This document shows positions 16,664 to 26,614 of a DNA stretch of 64,000 nucleotides, piece by piece. This DNA is from Xanthobacteraceae bacterium (GTDB lineage: Bacteria; Pseudomonadota; Alphaproteobacteria; Rhizobiales; Xanthobacteraceae): the NCBI GenBank assembly GCA_022844205.1, contig JALHMF010000004.1:159342-223341 (forward strand), written 5' to 3'. Positions within the stretch are counted from its first letter, which is position 1. The number at the start of each line of letters is the position of its first letter. Made by a program: the position numbers and the translations under genes. The notes under the pieces are model-generated. The model saw nothing but the letters and a program-made list of their open reading frames with translations, did not search any database and had not been told where the DNA came from.

Positions 16664-18130
16664 ATGTCGAACGATCACGGACAAAACGGGCACGAGGGGC
16701 GAAGGCTTTTGCATCCGCGCAGCCCGCGCCAGGCGATCCAGCCAGAACGCATGCCGCCGCCGCCGTCGAAGCGCGCGAAGCATCCGCTGGTGGTCGCGGG
16801 CAACGCGATCCTGACGCTCTTGATGTTCCTGATGCTCGGTGCCGGGGCAGCGGTCTATTACGGAAAGAACAAGGCTGAGGAACCTGGCCCGCTCGATCGC
16901 GAGCGCGCGGTGGTGGTGAAAGGCGGTGTCCGCGAAGTCGCCGACACGTTGCGCCGCGAGGGTGTCATCCATCAGCCGCTCCTGTTCGTGGCCGCCGCCA
17001 TCGCGACCGGCTCGACCAGCCAGTTAAAGGCCGGCGAATATCTGTTTGAGAAAGGCGCCAGCATTCGCGACGCCCTCGACACAATTGTCGAAGGCAAGGT
17101 CATCCAGCACCAGGTTACGCTCGCCGAAGGTCTGACCAGCGAGCAGATCGTGCAGCGGCTGATGGACGCCGAAGTTCTGACCGGTGAAGTAAAGCAGATC
17201 CCCCGTGAAGGCACGATGCTGCCGGACGGATATAAAGTGACACGCGGTACTACCCGCGAGCAGTTGATCGCGCGGATGCAGTCCGCGCATAAGCGGCTGG
17301 TACAAGAGGTTTGGGAGCGCCGCTCGCCGGAAATCCCGATCCGCTCGCCCGAGCAACTCGTCACGTTGGCGTCCATCGTCGAGAAGGAAACCGGCAAGGC
17401 GGATGAGCGCACGCGCGTCGCGGGCGTCTTCATCAATCGCTTGAACCGCAAGATGCGCCTGCAATCGGACCCGACGATCATTTACGGACTCGTCGGCGGC
17501 AAGGGATCATTGGGGCGTCCGATCATGCGCGAAGAGATCGACCGTCCGACGCCCTACAACACCTATGTCATCGAAGGCCTGCCGCCGGGACCGATCGCCA
17601 ATCCGGGCCGCGCGTCGCTCGAAGCGGTCGCCAATCCTTCGCGCACGAAGGAGCTTTACTTCGTCGCCGACGGCACCGGCGGTCATGTGTTCGCGGAAAC
17701 CTACGACCAGCACCTGCGCAACGTGCGGCAGTGGCGCGAGTATCAGAAGGAACAGGCGACCATTCAGCGTGAGTTGCAGGCACCGCCGCCACAGCAGCCC
17801 GCGCCCGATACTTCGAGACCGGCCGCCGTACCTGCCCGTGAAGTGGTACCTTCGCCCGTCGAGCGGCCTCAGCAGGAACAGAAGAAAGCCGGCGAGAAGG
17901 CCGAGAAAAAAGAGAAGCGCGCCGTCCCCGAAAGAAAAGAGTCCGAAAAGAAAGCGGGCCGCGAAACGCTGACCGAGCAGGAGCGAAACGCCGTGCCCGA
18001 ACGTCCCGGCGCCGCCACGCAGAAGAAATCCAGCGCCAAGAAAAGCGACGATTTCACGCCGAGCATCATGTCGGAGCCGTTGCCTTCGGCCGACGTCGAT
18101 GCGCCCAAACCGCGCCAGCCGATCCGGTAG
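16664..18130 (+). CDS. mltG: Endolytic murein transglycosylase MltG
   Basis: MltG (YceG) cleaves nascent peptidoglycan strands and helps set glycan length at the inner membrane. The 488-residue protein has a cytoplasmic Pro/Arg-rich N-terminus, one membrane helix (about 44-66), a LysM-like region, and the catalytic domain with the active-site Glu in LASIVEKETGKADER and LQSDPTIIYGL. The domain ends near 375. The last 110 residues are low-complexity Lys/Glu/Pro, longer than in E. coli (340 residues). The ATG at 16664 is preferred to the adjoining TTG at 16661. Confidence 0.93.
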   Translation: MSNDHGQNGHEGRRLLHPRSPRQAIQPERMPPPPSKRAKHPLVVAGNAILTLLMFLMLGAGAAVYYGKNKAEEPGPLDRERAVVVKGGVREVADTLRREGVIHQPLLFVAAAIATGSTSQLKAGEYLFEKGASIRDALDTIVEGKVIQHQVTLAEGLTSEQIVQRLMDAEVLTGEVKQIPREGTMLPDGYKVTRGTTREQLIARMQSAHKRLVQEVWERRSPEIPIRSPEQLVTLASIVEKETGKADERTRVAGVFINRLNRKMRLQSDPTIIYGLVGGKGSLGRPIMREEIDRPTPYNTYVIEGLPPGPIANPGRASLEAVANPSRTKELYFVADGTGGHVFAETYDQHLRNVRQWREYQKEQATIQRELQAPPPQQPAPDTSRPAAVPAREVVPSPVERPQQEQKKAGEKAEKKEKRAVPERKESEKKAGRETLTEQERNAVPERPGAATQKKSSAKKSDDFTPSIMSEPLPSADVDAPKPRQPIR

Positions 18131-18140
18131 CAGCAGCCAA

Positions 18141-18224
18141 TGTCATGCCCCGCGAATGCGGGGCATCCAGTACTCACTGAGAAGAATGTGTTTACTGGAT
18201 CGCCCGCTTTCGCGGGCGATGACA
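18141..18224. repeat. Nested palindromic element, family C (MITE-like)
   Basis: Outer TGTCAT/ATGACA termini enclose two GNRA-like hairpins, ATGCCCCGC-GAAT-GCGGGGCAT and ATCGCCCGC-TTTC-GCGGGCGAT. These flank inner CCAGTA/TACTGG arms. The whole can fold as one long imperfect palindrome. It lies between mltG and yicC. A half-copy is at 32326-32350. Confidence 0.8.
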
Positions 18225-18299
18225 ACAAGTGCACTTGAGGGGCCTTGATCCCCCGTCTACTCTCCGCGCGAATTTCGCTCCCGCGACCCGGATACAAGA

Positions 18300-19187
18300 A
18301 TGCCCATTGCCAGCATGACCGGATTTGCCCGCGCGCAAGGCGAGAGCGGTTCCTATGCCTGGGCGTGGGAAATCAAGTCGGTGAATTCCAAGGGGCTCGA
18401 TCTCCGCCTTCGCCTGCCGCTGGGCTGGGATGCGGTGGAAGCGCCGGCTCGCACCGCCGCCGCGAAGTCGCTTGCGCGCGGCAACGTCTCGGCAACGCTG
18501 GAAGTGAAACGCAATGGTGCCGCGCCGACGGTCCGGATCAATGAAGAAGTATTGATGGCTGTTGTCGCCGCGATCGGTTCGGTCGGGCAGAGGGTGAATG
18601 CGCAGCCGCCCACGCTCGACGGAATCCTGAACATCAAGGGCGTCATGGAAATCGCCGACGCCGAGGAAATTCCGGCCGAGCGCACGGGCGCGGAGAAGGC
18701 GATCGTCGCGGGCTTCGAAGACGCACTGAAGGATCTCGTGACCATGCGCCGCCGCGAGGGCGATGCGCTGGACAAGATCATGCAGGAGCGGGTGAGCCAG
18801 ATCGCCGCGCTGGTCAACGAAGCGGAGAACGCACCGGGCCGCAAGCCTGAAGCGATCCGCGCACGGCTCGCCGAACAGGTAAAGGCGCTTCTGGAAACCA
18901 GCGAGAAATTCGACGCTGATCGTCTCCATTCCGAAGCCGTGCTGCTCGCGGCCAAAGCCGATGTGCGCGAGGAACTGGACCGCCTTACCGCGCATGTGAG
19001 TGCGGCCCGCGCGATGCTGAAAGGCGGCGGCGCGGTCGGCCGCAAGCTCGATTTCCTGGCGCAGGAATTCAACCGCGAGGCGAATACGTTGTGCGCGAAA
19101 GCCAACGACGTGAAGCTCTCGGCCATCGGGCTGGAGCTGAAAACGCTCGTCGATCAGTTCCGCGAGCAGGTGCAGAACCTCGAATGA
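18300..19187 (+). CDS. yicC: YicC family protein (putative endoribonuclease)
   Basis: The 295-residue protein opens MPIASMTGFARAQGESG and contains the EIKSVNSKGLDLRLRLP segment, both hallmarks of YicC/YloC. It ends with the DUF1732 region LDFLAQEFNREANTLCAKANDV. E. coli YicC is reported to act as an endoribonuclease affecting small RNA turnover; the alphaproteobacterial role is inferred from family. Its stop overlaps the gmk start (ATGA), indicating coupling. Confidence 0.92.
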   Translation: MPIASMTGFARAQGESGSYAWAWEIKSVNSKGLDLRLRLPLGWDAVEAPARTAAAKSLARGNVSATLEVKRNGAAPTVRINEEVLMAVVAAIGSVGQRVNAQPPTLDGILNIKGVMEIADAEEIPAERTGAEKAIVAGFEDALKDLVTMRRREGDALDKIMQERVSQIAALVNEAENAPGRKPEAIRARLAEQVKALLETSEKFDADRLHSEAVLLAAKADVREELDRLTAHVSAARAMLKGGGAVGRKLDFLAQEFNREANTLCAKANDVKLSAIGLELKTLVDQFREQVQNLE

Positions 19188-19945
19188 AGCGCGCGAAGAA
19201 AAAGAAAGCCGCAAAGCGCGCGAAGAAATCCGCGCGGAGCGCGAAACGCACAGCAAGGACGCCGCGCCGCGGGTTGATGTTCGTGCTGTCCTCGCCGTCG
19301 GGTGCCGGCAAGACGACGCTGACGAGGCTCTTGCTGGAGCAGGACAAGCGCGCCCGCCTGTCGGTTTCCGTCACCACGCGCGAGCGGCGTCCGAGCGAAG
19401 TGGACGGCGTCCACTATACATTTGTAGACCGCAAGACCTTCATCGCCATGCGGGACGCGGGCGAACTGCTCGAATGGGCCGAGGTCCACGGCAATCTCTA
19501 TGCGACGCCGCGTTTCGCGGTGGAAAAGCATCTCGCCGCCGGTCACGACGTGATCTTCGACATCGACTGGCAGGGAACGCTGCAGCTTTACGAGCAAGCG
19601 CGGAAGGATGTCACCAGCGTCTTCATCCTGCCGCCGTCGATGGCCGAGCTGCGCACGCGGCTCTCCCGCCGCGCCGAGGACGACGAAGCGACGATCCGCA
19701 AGCGCCTGAAGAACGCGGTGGAGGAAATCGGCCACTGGAAGGAATACGATTACGTGCTCGCCAACAACGATCTCAACCGCTGTTTCAGCGAAGTGAAGAC
19801 GGTGCTTGCCGGCGCCCGCGCGCAGGCAGCCGGAAACAGAAGCGCGCGCGGCAGGCGTGCGATGGCAAACGCGCGGAAACTGCTTCGCGATCAGCAGCCG
19901 AAGCTCGCGGCCCTCGTGAAGAGACTGCAGACGGAAAAGATTTAA
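19184..19945 (+). CDS. gmk: Guanylate kinase
   Basis: Gmk phosphorylates GMP/dGMP with ATP. From the ATG at 19184, which overlaps the yicC stop, the protein has 253 residues. About 30 Lys/Arg/Ala-rich residues precede the kinase core, which starts GLMFVLSSPSGAGKTTL (P-loop). The core contains TTRERRPSEVDGVHY for GMP binding and the lid Arg residues. E. coli Gmk has 207 residues, so both ends are extended. A start at the internal Met in LMFVLSS is possible but would lose the coupling. Confidence 0.93.
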   Translation: MKRAKKKKAAKRAKKSARSAKRTARTPRRGLMFVLSSPSGAGKTTLTRLLLEQDKRARLSVSVTTRERRPSEVDGVHYTFVDRKTFIAMRDAGELLEWAEVHGNLYATPRFAVEKHLAAGHDVIFDIDWQGTLQLYEQARKDVTSVFILPPSMAELRTRLSRRAEDDEATIRKRLKNAVEEIGHWKEYDYVLANNDLNRCFSEVKTVLAGARAQAAGNRSARGRRAMANARKLLRDQQPKLAALVKRLQTEKI

Positions 19946-19953
19946 AGGCAGCC

Positions 19954-20047
19954 GTCATCCTGAGGCGCGAGACGCGAATGCGCCGAGCCTCGAAGGATGG
20001 CGGCGTCACCCTTCGAGGCCCGGATTCGCCGGGCACCTCAGGGTGAC
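19954..20047. repeat. Inverted pair of family B repeats
   Basis: GTCATCCTGAGG...CCTCGAAGGATGG (19954-20001) is followed by CACCCTTCGAGG...CACCTCAGGGTGACG (20007-20047). The right copy overlaps the final codons and stop of ksgA, so the repeat supplies that protein's last residues. It lies between convergent gmk and ksgA. Confidence 0.8.
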
Positions 20048-20883
20048 GTTTGGCCTGCGCGATATTCATTCGCCAGCCGCACAAATCCCTCCACCGGCAC
20101 ATCCTCCGCGCGCAGCGTCGGTTCGATGCCGGCTTTTTCCAATAAAGCACCCGCCTCCACGCCGAGCTGCTTCAGGCTCTGCCGCAGCATTTTCCGGCGC
20201 TGGCCAAAGGCTGCTTCCGTCACGCGCTCCAGCGTTTTCAGCTCGCACGCGAGCGGCTCCGCGCGCGGCACGAATTGCACGATGGACGACGTGACCTTCG
20301 GCGGCGGCACGAAAGCGCTCGGATTCACGTCGAACAAGATCTTCGGCTCCGTGCGCCATTGCGCGAGCACCGAGAGCCGCCCGTAGGTCTTGGAGCCCGG
20401 CGCCGCCACGATGCGCTCGGCCACCTCGCGCTGGAACATCAGCACCAGACGATCGAACCAGGGCGGCCAGGTTTCCGAGAGCCAGTTCACCAAGAGCGCG
20501 GTCGAAATGTTATAGGGAAGGTTCGCCACGATGCGCGCCGGCCCCGCGATCATGCCGCGCGGATCGAACTCCAGCGCGTCCCCTTCGACGACGCGCAGCT
20601 TCCCCGGATAGGCTTCCGCCACCTCCTTCAGCGCTTCGATGCAGCGCGCGTCGCGCTCGATGGCGATGACATTGGCACCCTCGGCTAGCAGCGCGCGCGT
20701 CAGCCCGCCGGGACCCGGCCCGACTTCCACCACGCTGACGCCCGCAAGCGGTCCCGCCGCCCGCGCAATGCGCGAAGTCAGATTCAGGTCCAGCAGGAAA
20801 TTCTGCCCGAGCGATTTCTTCGCGGACAATTCATGCTTGCGGATTACATCCCGCAGCGGCGGCAGGCTGTCGATCCGGCTCAT
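20038..20883 (-). CDS. ksgA: 16S rRNA dimethyladenosine transferase
   Basis: KsgA dimethylates two adjacent adenosines near the 3' end of 16S rRNA late in 30S assembly. The 281-residue protein has SLGQNFLLD, the SAM motif [11 protein letters not shown], the catalytic NLPYNIST and a C-terminal helical domain with [12 protein letters not shown]. It overlaps pdxA by 4 bp and is last in the lptF-lptG-lptD-surA-pdxA-ksgA string, the same order as in enterobacteria for the last four. Confidence 0.96.
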   Translation of the reverse strand: MSRIDSLPPLRDVIRKHELSAKKSLGQNFLLDLNLTSRIARAAGPLAGVSVVEVGPGPGGLTRALLAEGANVIAIERDARCIEALKEVAEAYPGKLRVVEGDALEFDPRGMIAGPARIVANLPYNISTALLVNWLSETWPPWFDRLVLMFQREVAERIVAAPGSKTYGRLSVLAQWRTEPKILFDVNPSAFVPPPKVTSSIVQFVPRAEPLACELKTLERVTEAAFGQRRKMLRQSLKQLGVEAGALLEKAGIEPTLRAEDVPVEGFVRLANEYRAGQTSP

Positions 20884-21896
20884 CCGGCGTGCGCGGGCGC
20901 TTCCGCCGAGGCGAGGCGATGCGCGAGCTTGATCGCCGCAACGAGGCTTGCCGGATTGGCGCGGCCCGAACCGGCAAGATCGAACGCGGTACCGTGATCG
21001 GGCGAAGTCCTGACAAACGGCAAGCCGAGCGTCACGTTCACCGCGCGGTCGAAGGCAAGTGTCTTCACTGGCGCCAGCACCTGATCGTGATACATGCCGA
21101 GCGCCACGTCATACCGTGAACGCGCCTCCGCATGAAACAGCGTGTCGGCCGGGAAGGGGCCGCTCGCATCGATGCCCTCCGCGCGCAATTTTTCCACGGC
21201 GGGCTTTACCACCATTGCATCCTCGCGGCCGATGGTGCCGGCTTCGCCCGCGTGCGGATTGAGCCCGCACACCGCAAGCCGCGGTCTTGCAATACCAAAA
21301 CGCCGCGTGAGGTCGCGCGCCGCGATGCGCGCGGTTTCCACGATCAGTTCCACACTGAGAAGATGCGGCACTTCCGCGAGCGGTACATGGATCGTGACCG
21401 GAATCACGGCAAGTTCCTCGCTCCAGATCATCATGACGGCACGCGGGGCGACACCGCCCTTTGCCGCGAGATGAGCGAGAAATTCAGTATGTCCGGGAAA
21501 TTTGAAACCCGCCGCCGTCATCACCGATTTCGCGATCGGATTGGTGACGATCGCCGCGCACTGTCCCGCCTGCACCAGCGCCACCGCGCGTTCGATGGCG
21601 CCCTTGGCAAGGGCGGCACTCGAAGCGTCGGGCTTGCCCGGCAGGGCGCTGGATGAAATGCCGAGCGGCTCGACCGGCAGTGCGTTCGCAAATTCCCGGC
21701 TAGCATCGGTGGCGCCGCATTCGGAAATCTTCACGCTCAGTCCAAGCAGCTTCGCCCGCGCCGCGAGCAGCGCCGGATCGCCCAGCAATAAAAACGGCGG
21801 CACGCCGTTTTTTGCGCGCGCGGCCCAGACCTGCAGCGCGAGTTCGGGGCCGATCCCCGCCGGCTCCCCGATGCTGAGCGCGACCGGCCCGGGCAT
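20880..21896 (-). CDS. pdxA: 4-hydroxythreonine-4-phosphate dehydrogenase
   Basis: PdxA oxidises 4-phosphohydroxy-L-threonine in the DXP-dependent route to pyridoxal phosphate. The 338-residue protein carries the three metal-ligand His segments [19 protein letters not shown] and [10 protein letters not shown], and [22 protein letters not shown] near the end, all characteristic. It starts 3 bp after surA ends. PLP made here is also the cofactor of Alr encoded 14 kb away, a metabolic rather than regulatory link. Confidence 0.95.
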   Translation of the reverse strand: MPGPVALSIGEPAGIGPELALQVWAARAKNGVPPFLLLGDPALLAARAKLLGLSVKISECGATDASREFANALPVEPLGISSSALPGKPDASSAALAKGAIERAVALVQAGQCAAIVTNPIAKSVMTAAGFKFPGHTEFLAHLAAKGGVAPRAVMMIWSEELAVIPVTIHVPLAEVPHLLSVELIVETARIAARDLTRRFGIARPRLAVCGLNPHAGEAGTIGREDAMVVKPAVEKLRAEGIDASGPFPADTLFHAEARSRYDVALGMYHDQVLAPVKTLAFDRAVNVTLGLPFVRTSPDHGTAFDLAGSGRANPASLVAAIKLAHRLASAEAPAHAG

Positions 21897-21899
21897 GGA

Positions 21900-22850
21900 T
21901 TATCGGTATTCGATGATGGTCTGGCGGCGGAGCTGGCTCAGGATCTGCGCTTCGTCGGCGTTGACGCGGCTTGCAAGCAGCTGCTGCTTCACCTCGCTGC
22001 GCGAGCCCACGTCGGCGACCGTTTCCTGCCGCGAGCAGACGGCGACCACTTCGATGCCCATATTGGTCGGCTCCGGCGGCGTCAGGCGGCCGTCCGGGGT
22101 GTTCTCCAGCAGCTTCTGAAGGGATGGCGGCATGTCGGTGGAGAAGCGGCGTACCGGCGCTTTTACCACCACTTCCGGGTGCGCGCGGGCGTATTGCACG
22201 AGATCGTCGCAGGAATCGACCTGCCCGCGCAGCGCTTCGGCGTCCTTGACGCGCTGTGCGCGCAGTGTCGGCGGAGAATTTTTCGGGATCACAAAGACAA
22301 GCTGGCGCAGCGTGTATTGCAGCGCCTTCTTGTTCGGCTGCTCGCCGCGCGCCATCAGCGCCGCCACTACGTCCGCGTCGCGCACCTGAAATGAGCCCGG
22401 CGTCATCTTCTGCAGCACATCGCGCCAGCCGATGTCGGCGCGCAGCTTCGCCTTGAATGCCTTTGGATCGATGCCCGCCTGCTTGAAGGCGCCCTCGAAA
22501 TCCGTCGCCGAGCGGCCGGAAGAAGCTGCCATGCCCGCGAAGGCACGATCCACCTGCGCAGGGGTGACTTCGATGCCGAGCCGTTGCGCCTGATTCAGTT
22601 TCACCTTCTCGTTGATGAGTTCTTCCAGCACTTCCTGACGGACCGGTTTTTTGCGGGTGAATACTTCCAGCATCTTCGAGCGCATCTCGATATCGCGCGA
22701 AGTGATCGGTTCGCCGCCGACGAGGGCCACGAGCTGCTGGGCTGCAGCAGGCGAGGGGACGGCCGAAACCGCCAACAAAATCGTGGCCGCAGCGAGGGCA
22801 AACGTACCCGCGCGGCCGAGCTTCCGATACTGTTTCCGTCCTATTTTCAT
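21900..22850 (-). CDS. surA: SurA-type periplasmic chaperone / peptidyl-prolyl isomerase
   Basis: The 316-residue protein has a signal peptide (about 1-37, ending SPAAAQ). A SurA N-terminal chaperone domain follows (VALVGGEPITSRDIEMRSKM..EELINEKVKLNQAQRLGIEVT), then one parvulin-like domain and a C-terminal helix. E. coli SurA has two parvulin domains; this shorter form is usual in alphaproteobacteria. It delivers outer-membrane proteins such as LptD, encoded immediately upstream, to BAM. Parvulin catalytic activity is not certain from sequence. Confidence 0.88.
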   Translation of the reverse strand: MKIGRKQYRKLGRAGTFALAAATILLAVSAVPSPAAAQQLVALVGGEPITSRDIEMRSKMLEVFTRKKPVRQEVLEELINEKVKLNQAQRLGIEVTPAQVDRAFAGMAASSGRSATDFEGAFKQAGIDPKAFKAKLRADIGWRDVLQKMTPGSFQVRDADVVAALMARGEQPNKKALQYTLRQLVFVIPKNSPPTLRAQRVKDAEALRGQVDSCDDLVQYARAHPEVVVKAPVRRFSTDMPPSLQKLLENTPDGRLTPPEPTNMGIEVVAVCSRQETVADVGSRSEVKQQLLASRVNADEAQILSQLRRQTIIEYR

Positions 22851-22912
22851 GGCGCTTCTTCTGGCTCAGGCGTTCTGGCGCCACCGGGAATAACACACCG
22901 GAGGCACCCCGC

Positions 22913-25501
22913 TCAATTCGTGCGGTCGTCGCCGATGCTGGTCGATGCGCCGGTTCCGCCGATGGTACGCAGGTTCACGCGCAGCATGACGCGGTGCACC
23001 GGGCGTGTGGTGATCAGGCTCGTGTAGTCCGCCACGTAGGTCAGATAGGCCGCAAAGCACTCATCGACATAGGAAACTCCCACGACGCCGAGATCGAACT
23101 TCTCGCGGTCGATATCATACCGCGCGCCGCCGAACAGGCCCCAGGTGTCGGTCAGCTTCAATGCCGCGGTCTGGTAGATGCCCTCGCGGCGCTCGGTGTA
23201 ACCGATCAGCGGCTGCTCGTCGTAGAAGGCGTAGATCGTCGAAAGCGAGAGGCGGTCCCAGGTGGACTTCGTTTCGAACTCGAAGCGGCGGACTTCGAAA
23301 TTGTCCTTGTCGAAGCGCGCGCGCGCCGAATACGAGATGTTGCCGGTCGGCTGGAAATAGATGCGGCCGACGTAATCGGAAGCATTGTTCTCCAGGCCGG
23401 ACTGCAGGCCGTAGCCGACTTGCTGGCCGGAACTGTCGAACTGCCCGCTCTCGGAGAACGAGTTGCGGCCGAAGAGATGATAGGACTGCCCGAACATCAC
23501 ATTGATCATGCCGTAGCGGTTGATGTTCGCGGTGTACTGCACGCCGATATTGGCGCGGCCGCCGCCTTCGACGCGGTCGTAGCCGGAATATTTGTCGATC
23601 GCGAACAGATTGGTGTCGTCGAATATGAGGCTCTGCGCGTCCTCGTTCGGGAATTTGCCGATGCCTGTTTCGTTATTGCGCACGATCACCTGCGCGATCG
23701 GCTCCACGATCTGCGTGCCCCAGGAATGCACCGAGATCAGCGGATAGCGCGCTTCGAATCCGCCGGTGACCATGCCTCGCGCCAGATTTTCGCGGCCAAT
23801 CTCGCCGTAACTGCCCATCGCGACGCCGGTTACATTCTCGAATTCGCGCGTCGCGACATCCGCGCGCACGTTCACGAACGGCTTGAATACGATTCCAGTA
23901 TCGCCGATGATCGTCCGCTTCCAGTCCATCTGCGTTGTCATGCGCGTGTAGTCGCCGGCGAATCCGCGCACGAAGCACTTGGAGAGGTTGGGATTGAATC
24001 CGTACCGGGTGATGTCGCAGTTCGGAAGTGGTGGCGGATTTGTGCCTAGACCATCGCCAGTATTCTGAGCATTCTGAAATGACGTCGTAGAAGCCGCCGC
24101 GAATTCCGTCTGCTCGCGGCTCATGCTGATGAAGTTGGTGCGGAAGCCAAGTTCGCCGCCGAGAACCGGCTTGCCGACGACATACGAATAGTCGAGCACC
24201 GGGTGGATGATCGGAATCTGATCCTGGTTATCCAGCCGCGACAGCCCGTAGAAGTGCATCGCGCGCACGTCGAAGTAGCTGCGGTCGCCCTGTCCGGTCA
24301 GGTAGAGCTTCGAAACCTTCTCGGTACCTGATCCGTAATTCGCCTCGCCAAAGGCGATCGGCGTACTTCCCGTGCCGCTGAAACGTGTCGGATAATCGTA
24401 GAACACCGCGCGGTCGGTCGCGAGCGTGCCGTCCCAGCCCCAGACCCAGCGCGGGTTGATGCGGAACTGGCCCTGTGTCTCGATCGTGCCGCGGAAATCA
24501 CGATCGCCAAACGACAAATTCCGTGGCGAGAACGAATCTTGCCCCTGGCGAAAATTGCCCGGATCGGTTTGCCAGATACCGGTGGCACGGAAAAGGTAGC
24601 CGCCGTTTTCAAGCAGATGCCGCCATTCCCCTTTCACCATCGGAATGTACTGCTCCGTCATCGGCACGACCGCTACCGTCATGTCGTAATTCGGCGCGAG
24701 CGCGAAGTAATAGGGGATCTCGATGCCCTGGCCGGAGCGGCTGTTCGAGAACGTGTTCGGCAAGAGGAAGCCGGACTGCCGCTTCACGGTCGGGTCCGGA
24801 TGCCAGAACACGGGGAAGTAGGCGATCGGTACGCCGAAGAATTCGAGCGAGGCGTTTTCGTAATAGACGACCCTCTCGCCCTCGTTGTGAATGATGCGCG
24901 CGGCCTTCACCTGCCACACCGGCGGCCGCTTCGGGTCTTCCTTGCAGGGCTCGCACGCGGTGTAGATGCCGCTCTGCATTTCGGTGATGTTGCCGTCGCG
25001 GCGGATGGCGCGGGCGGCGGCGAAGCGGGTGCGCTCGGGCGTCTCCACGAGGAAGGAATCGAGGAATCCGTCGCGGAAGTCCGCGTCGAGTTCGACCGTC
25101 TCGCCGTAGAGGACGTTGCCGTCCTTGGTCTTGTAGCGGACGTTGCCGGATGCGTTCAGGCGGTTGGTCTTGCGGTCGTGCGTGACGCGGTCGGCTTCGA
25201 GCACCGAACCGTCGTAATAAATCTGGACGTTGCCGACCGCTGAAACCTGTTCCTTCTGGTAGTCGTAAACGATCTCGTTCGCGTTCACGAGCATCTTGGC
25301 GTTGGGATCGGCCTTCTTGGCGCGGGTGCCCAGTGGCCCGGTTTTCTTCTGGGCGGTGGCGGACGGCTGCTGCGCGAAAGCCTGCTCAAGCGGCGCCGCC
25401 GCGAGCATCATTCCGGCGGCCAGCGCGCAGGCAAACACACGCCGGCCCGAAGGCCAGCGCGGGGGACTACCCTGCAACTGGACGGAACTACGCAAGACCA
25501 T
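22913..25501 (-). CDS. lptD: LPS-assembly protein LptD
   Basis: LptD is the outer-membrane barrel that, with LptE, inserts lipopolysaccharide at the cell surface. The 862-residue protein has a signal peptide (about 17-44), an OstA/LptA-like domain (VNANEIVYDYQKEQVSAVGNV onward, to about 200) and a long C-terminal barrel. It has few cysteines: TACEPC early, then two in the 520-540 region and one near the end, which could form the inter-domain disulfides known in E. coli LptD. Its start adjoins the lptG stop with no gap, which argues for coupled expression of bridge and translocon parts. Confidence 0.93.
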   Translation of the reverse strand: MVLRSSVQLQGSPPRWPSGRRVFACALAAGMMLAAAPLEQAFAQQPSATAQKKTGPLGTRAKKADPNAKMLVNANEIVYDYQKEQVSAVGNVQIYYDGSVLEADRVTHDRKTNRLNASGNVRYKTKDGNVLYGETVELDADFRDGFLDSFLVETPERTRFAAARAIRRDGNITEMQSGIYTACEPCKEDPKRPPVWQVKAARIIHNEGERVVYYENASLEFFGVPIAYFPVFWHPDPTVKRQSGFLLPNTFSNSRSGQGIEIPYYFALAPNYDMTVAVVPMTEQYIPMVKGEWRHLLENGGYLFRATGIWQTDPGNFRQGQDSFSPRNLSFGDRDFRGTIETQGQFRINPRWVWGWDGTLATDRAVFYDYPTRFSGTGSTPIAFGEANYGSGTEKVSKLYLTGQGDRSYFDVRAMHFYGLSRLDNQDQIPIIHPVLDYSYVVGKPVLGGELGFRTNFISMSREQTEFAAASTTSFQNAQNTGDGLGTNPPPLPNCDITRYGFNPNLSKCFVRGFAGDYTRMTTQMDWKRTIIGDTGIVFKPFVNVRADVATREFENVTGVAMGSYGEIGRENLARGMVTGGFEARYPLISVHSWGTQIVEPIAQVIVRNNETGIGKFPNEDAQSLIFDDTNLFAIDKYSGYDRVEGGGRANIGVQYTANINRYGMINVMFGQSYHLFGRNSFSESGQFDSSGQQVGYGLQSGLENNASDYVGRIYFQPTGNISYSARARFDKDNFEVRRFEFETKSTWDRLSLSTIYAFYDEQPLIGYTERREGIYQTAALKLTDTWGLFGGARYDIDREKFDLGVVGVSYVDECFAAYLTYVADYTSLITTRPVHRVMLRVNLRTIGGTGASTSIGDDRTN

Positions 25502-26608
25502 TCACCCGTCCTCTTGGTGCAAGAGTACCAAGCAACCCATTAACGATCCGAACAGCGCCGGAAACCAGGCGGCGACAGCGGGATAAACGATCCCGCTTTC
25601 CCCCAGTTCTTCCGCCAGGCGAGACACGACGTAGAGCAAAAAGCCCGCCACCACGCCCCCCAGGATCATCTTTCCGACGCCGCCCAGCCGGAACACCCGG
25701 AGGCAAACCACGGCTGCGATCACGACCATCGCAACCAGCAGGAGCGGGCGGGCGAGCAGCACGTGATACTGGAGCCGGTAGCGTTCCGCGCGCAGGCCCG
25801 CGCGCTCCGTCACTTCGATCGCCTCCGGCAGATCCCAGAACGAGAGCGCGTCGGCGCTCGCAAGATTGCCGCGCACCTGTTCGTAGGTGAGGTTGGTCGG
25901 GAAGCGATAGGTTTCGTGATCCTGCTGCGCATCGCTGGAATTCGTGTTGGTGACGCGCGCCTTCGATAGCACCCAGTTTCCGGCTTCGAGCCGCGCCGAT
26001 TCCGCCTCGATGCGCTCGATGAAGCTGCCCTCGGTATCGAACGAATAGACCTTCACGCTGGTGAGCGAGCGGCCCTGGTCGGATGCCGACTGCGCCTGCA
26101 GGATCGCCTGGCCTTCCTTGCTGTGCTGGCGGACCCAGATGCTTTTTTCGTTGCCCTGGAAAAGGCTCTTGCTGCGGTTGACGAACCTCGCTTCCATGTC
26201 GTTGGCGCGTTCCTTCATCGCCGCCGACATCGGATTGTAAACGGTGGTCGCGAACACACCGATGAGAAATGCGACCGCCATCGTCGAACCGGTGAACTGC
26301 CAGACCGACATGCCGGCCGCGCGCGCCACCACCATTTCAAGCTGTCTGGAAAGGGTGAGGAACGTGCCCATCGCGCCGAGCAGCACGGCGAACGGAAGCA
26401 GCTGCTCGGTGAAGGTCGGCAGCCGCAGCAGCACCAGCAGCGAAATATCGGAGAAGGCGACATTGCGGCCGGCGAAGCGGCGCGTCAGCTCGAAGAAGTC
26501 CGCGAATGCGATCAGCCCGACGCAGGTGATGAACACGCCGAACACCGCGGTGAAGAAGCGGTAGCCGAAGTAGCGGCCGAGTTTTCCAAACGCAATTGTC
26601 ACGCCCAT
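25502..26608 (-). CDS. lptG: LPS export ABC transporter permease LptG
   Basis: The 368-residue YjgP/YjgQ family protein has three N-terminal and three C-terminal membrane helices around a periplasmic beta-jellyroll domain (about 130-270). With LptF and the ATPase LptB (not in this window) it extracts LPS from the inner membrane. The second position after lptF and the TVYNPMSAAMKERANDM loop favour LptG. It starts 6 bp after lptF and its stop adjoins lptD. Confidence 0.9.
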   Translation of the reverse strand: MGVTIAFGKLGRYFGYRFFTAVFGVFITCVGLIAFADFFELTRRFAGRNVAFSDISLLVLLRLPTFTEQLLPFAVLLGAMGTFLTLSRQLEMVVARAAGMSVWQFTGSTMAVAFLIGVFATTVYNPMSAAMKERANDMEARFVNRSKSLFQGNEKSIWVRQHSKEGQAILQAQSASDQGRSLTSVKVYSFDTEGSFIERIEAESARLEAGNWVLSKARVTNTNSSDAQQDHETYRFPTNLTYEQVRGNLASADALSFWDLPEAIEVTERAGLRAERYRLQYHVLLARPLLLVAMVVIAAVVCLRVFRLGGVGKMILGGVVAGFLLYVVSRLAEELGESGIVYPAVAAWFPALFGSLMGCLVLLHQEDG

Positions 26609-26614
26609 CGCTCC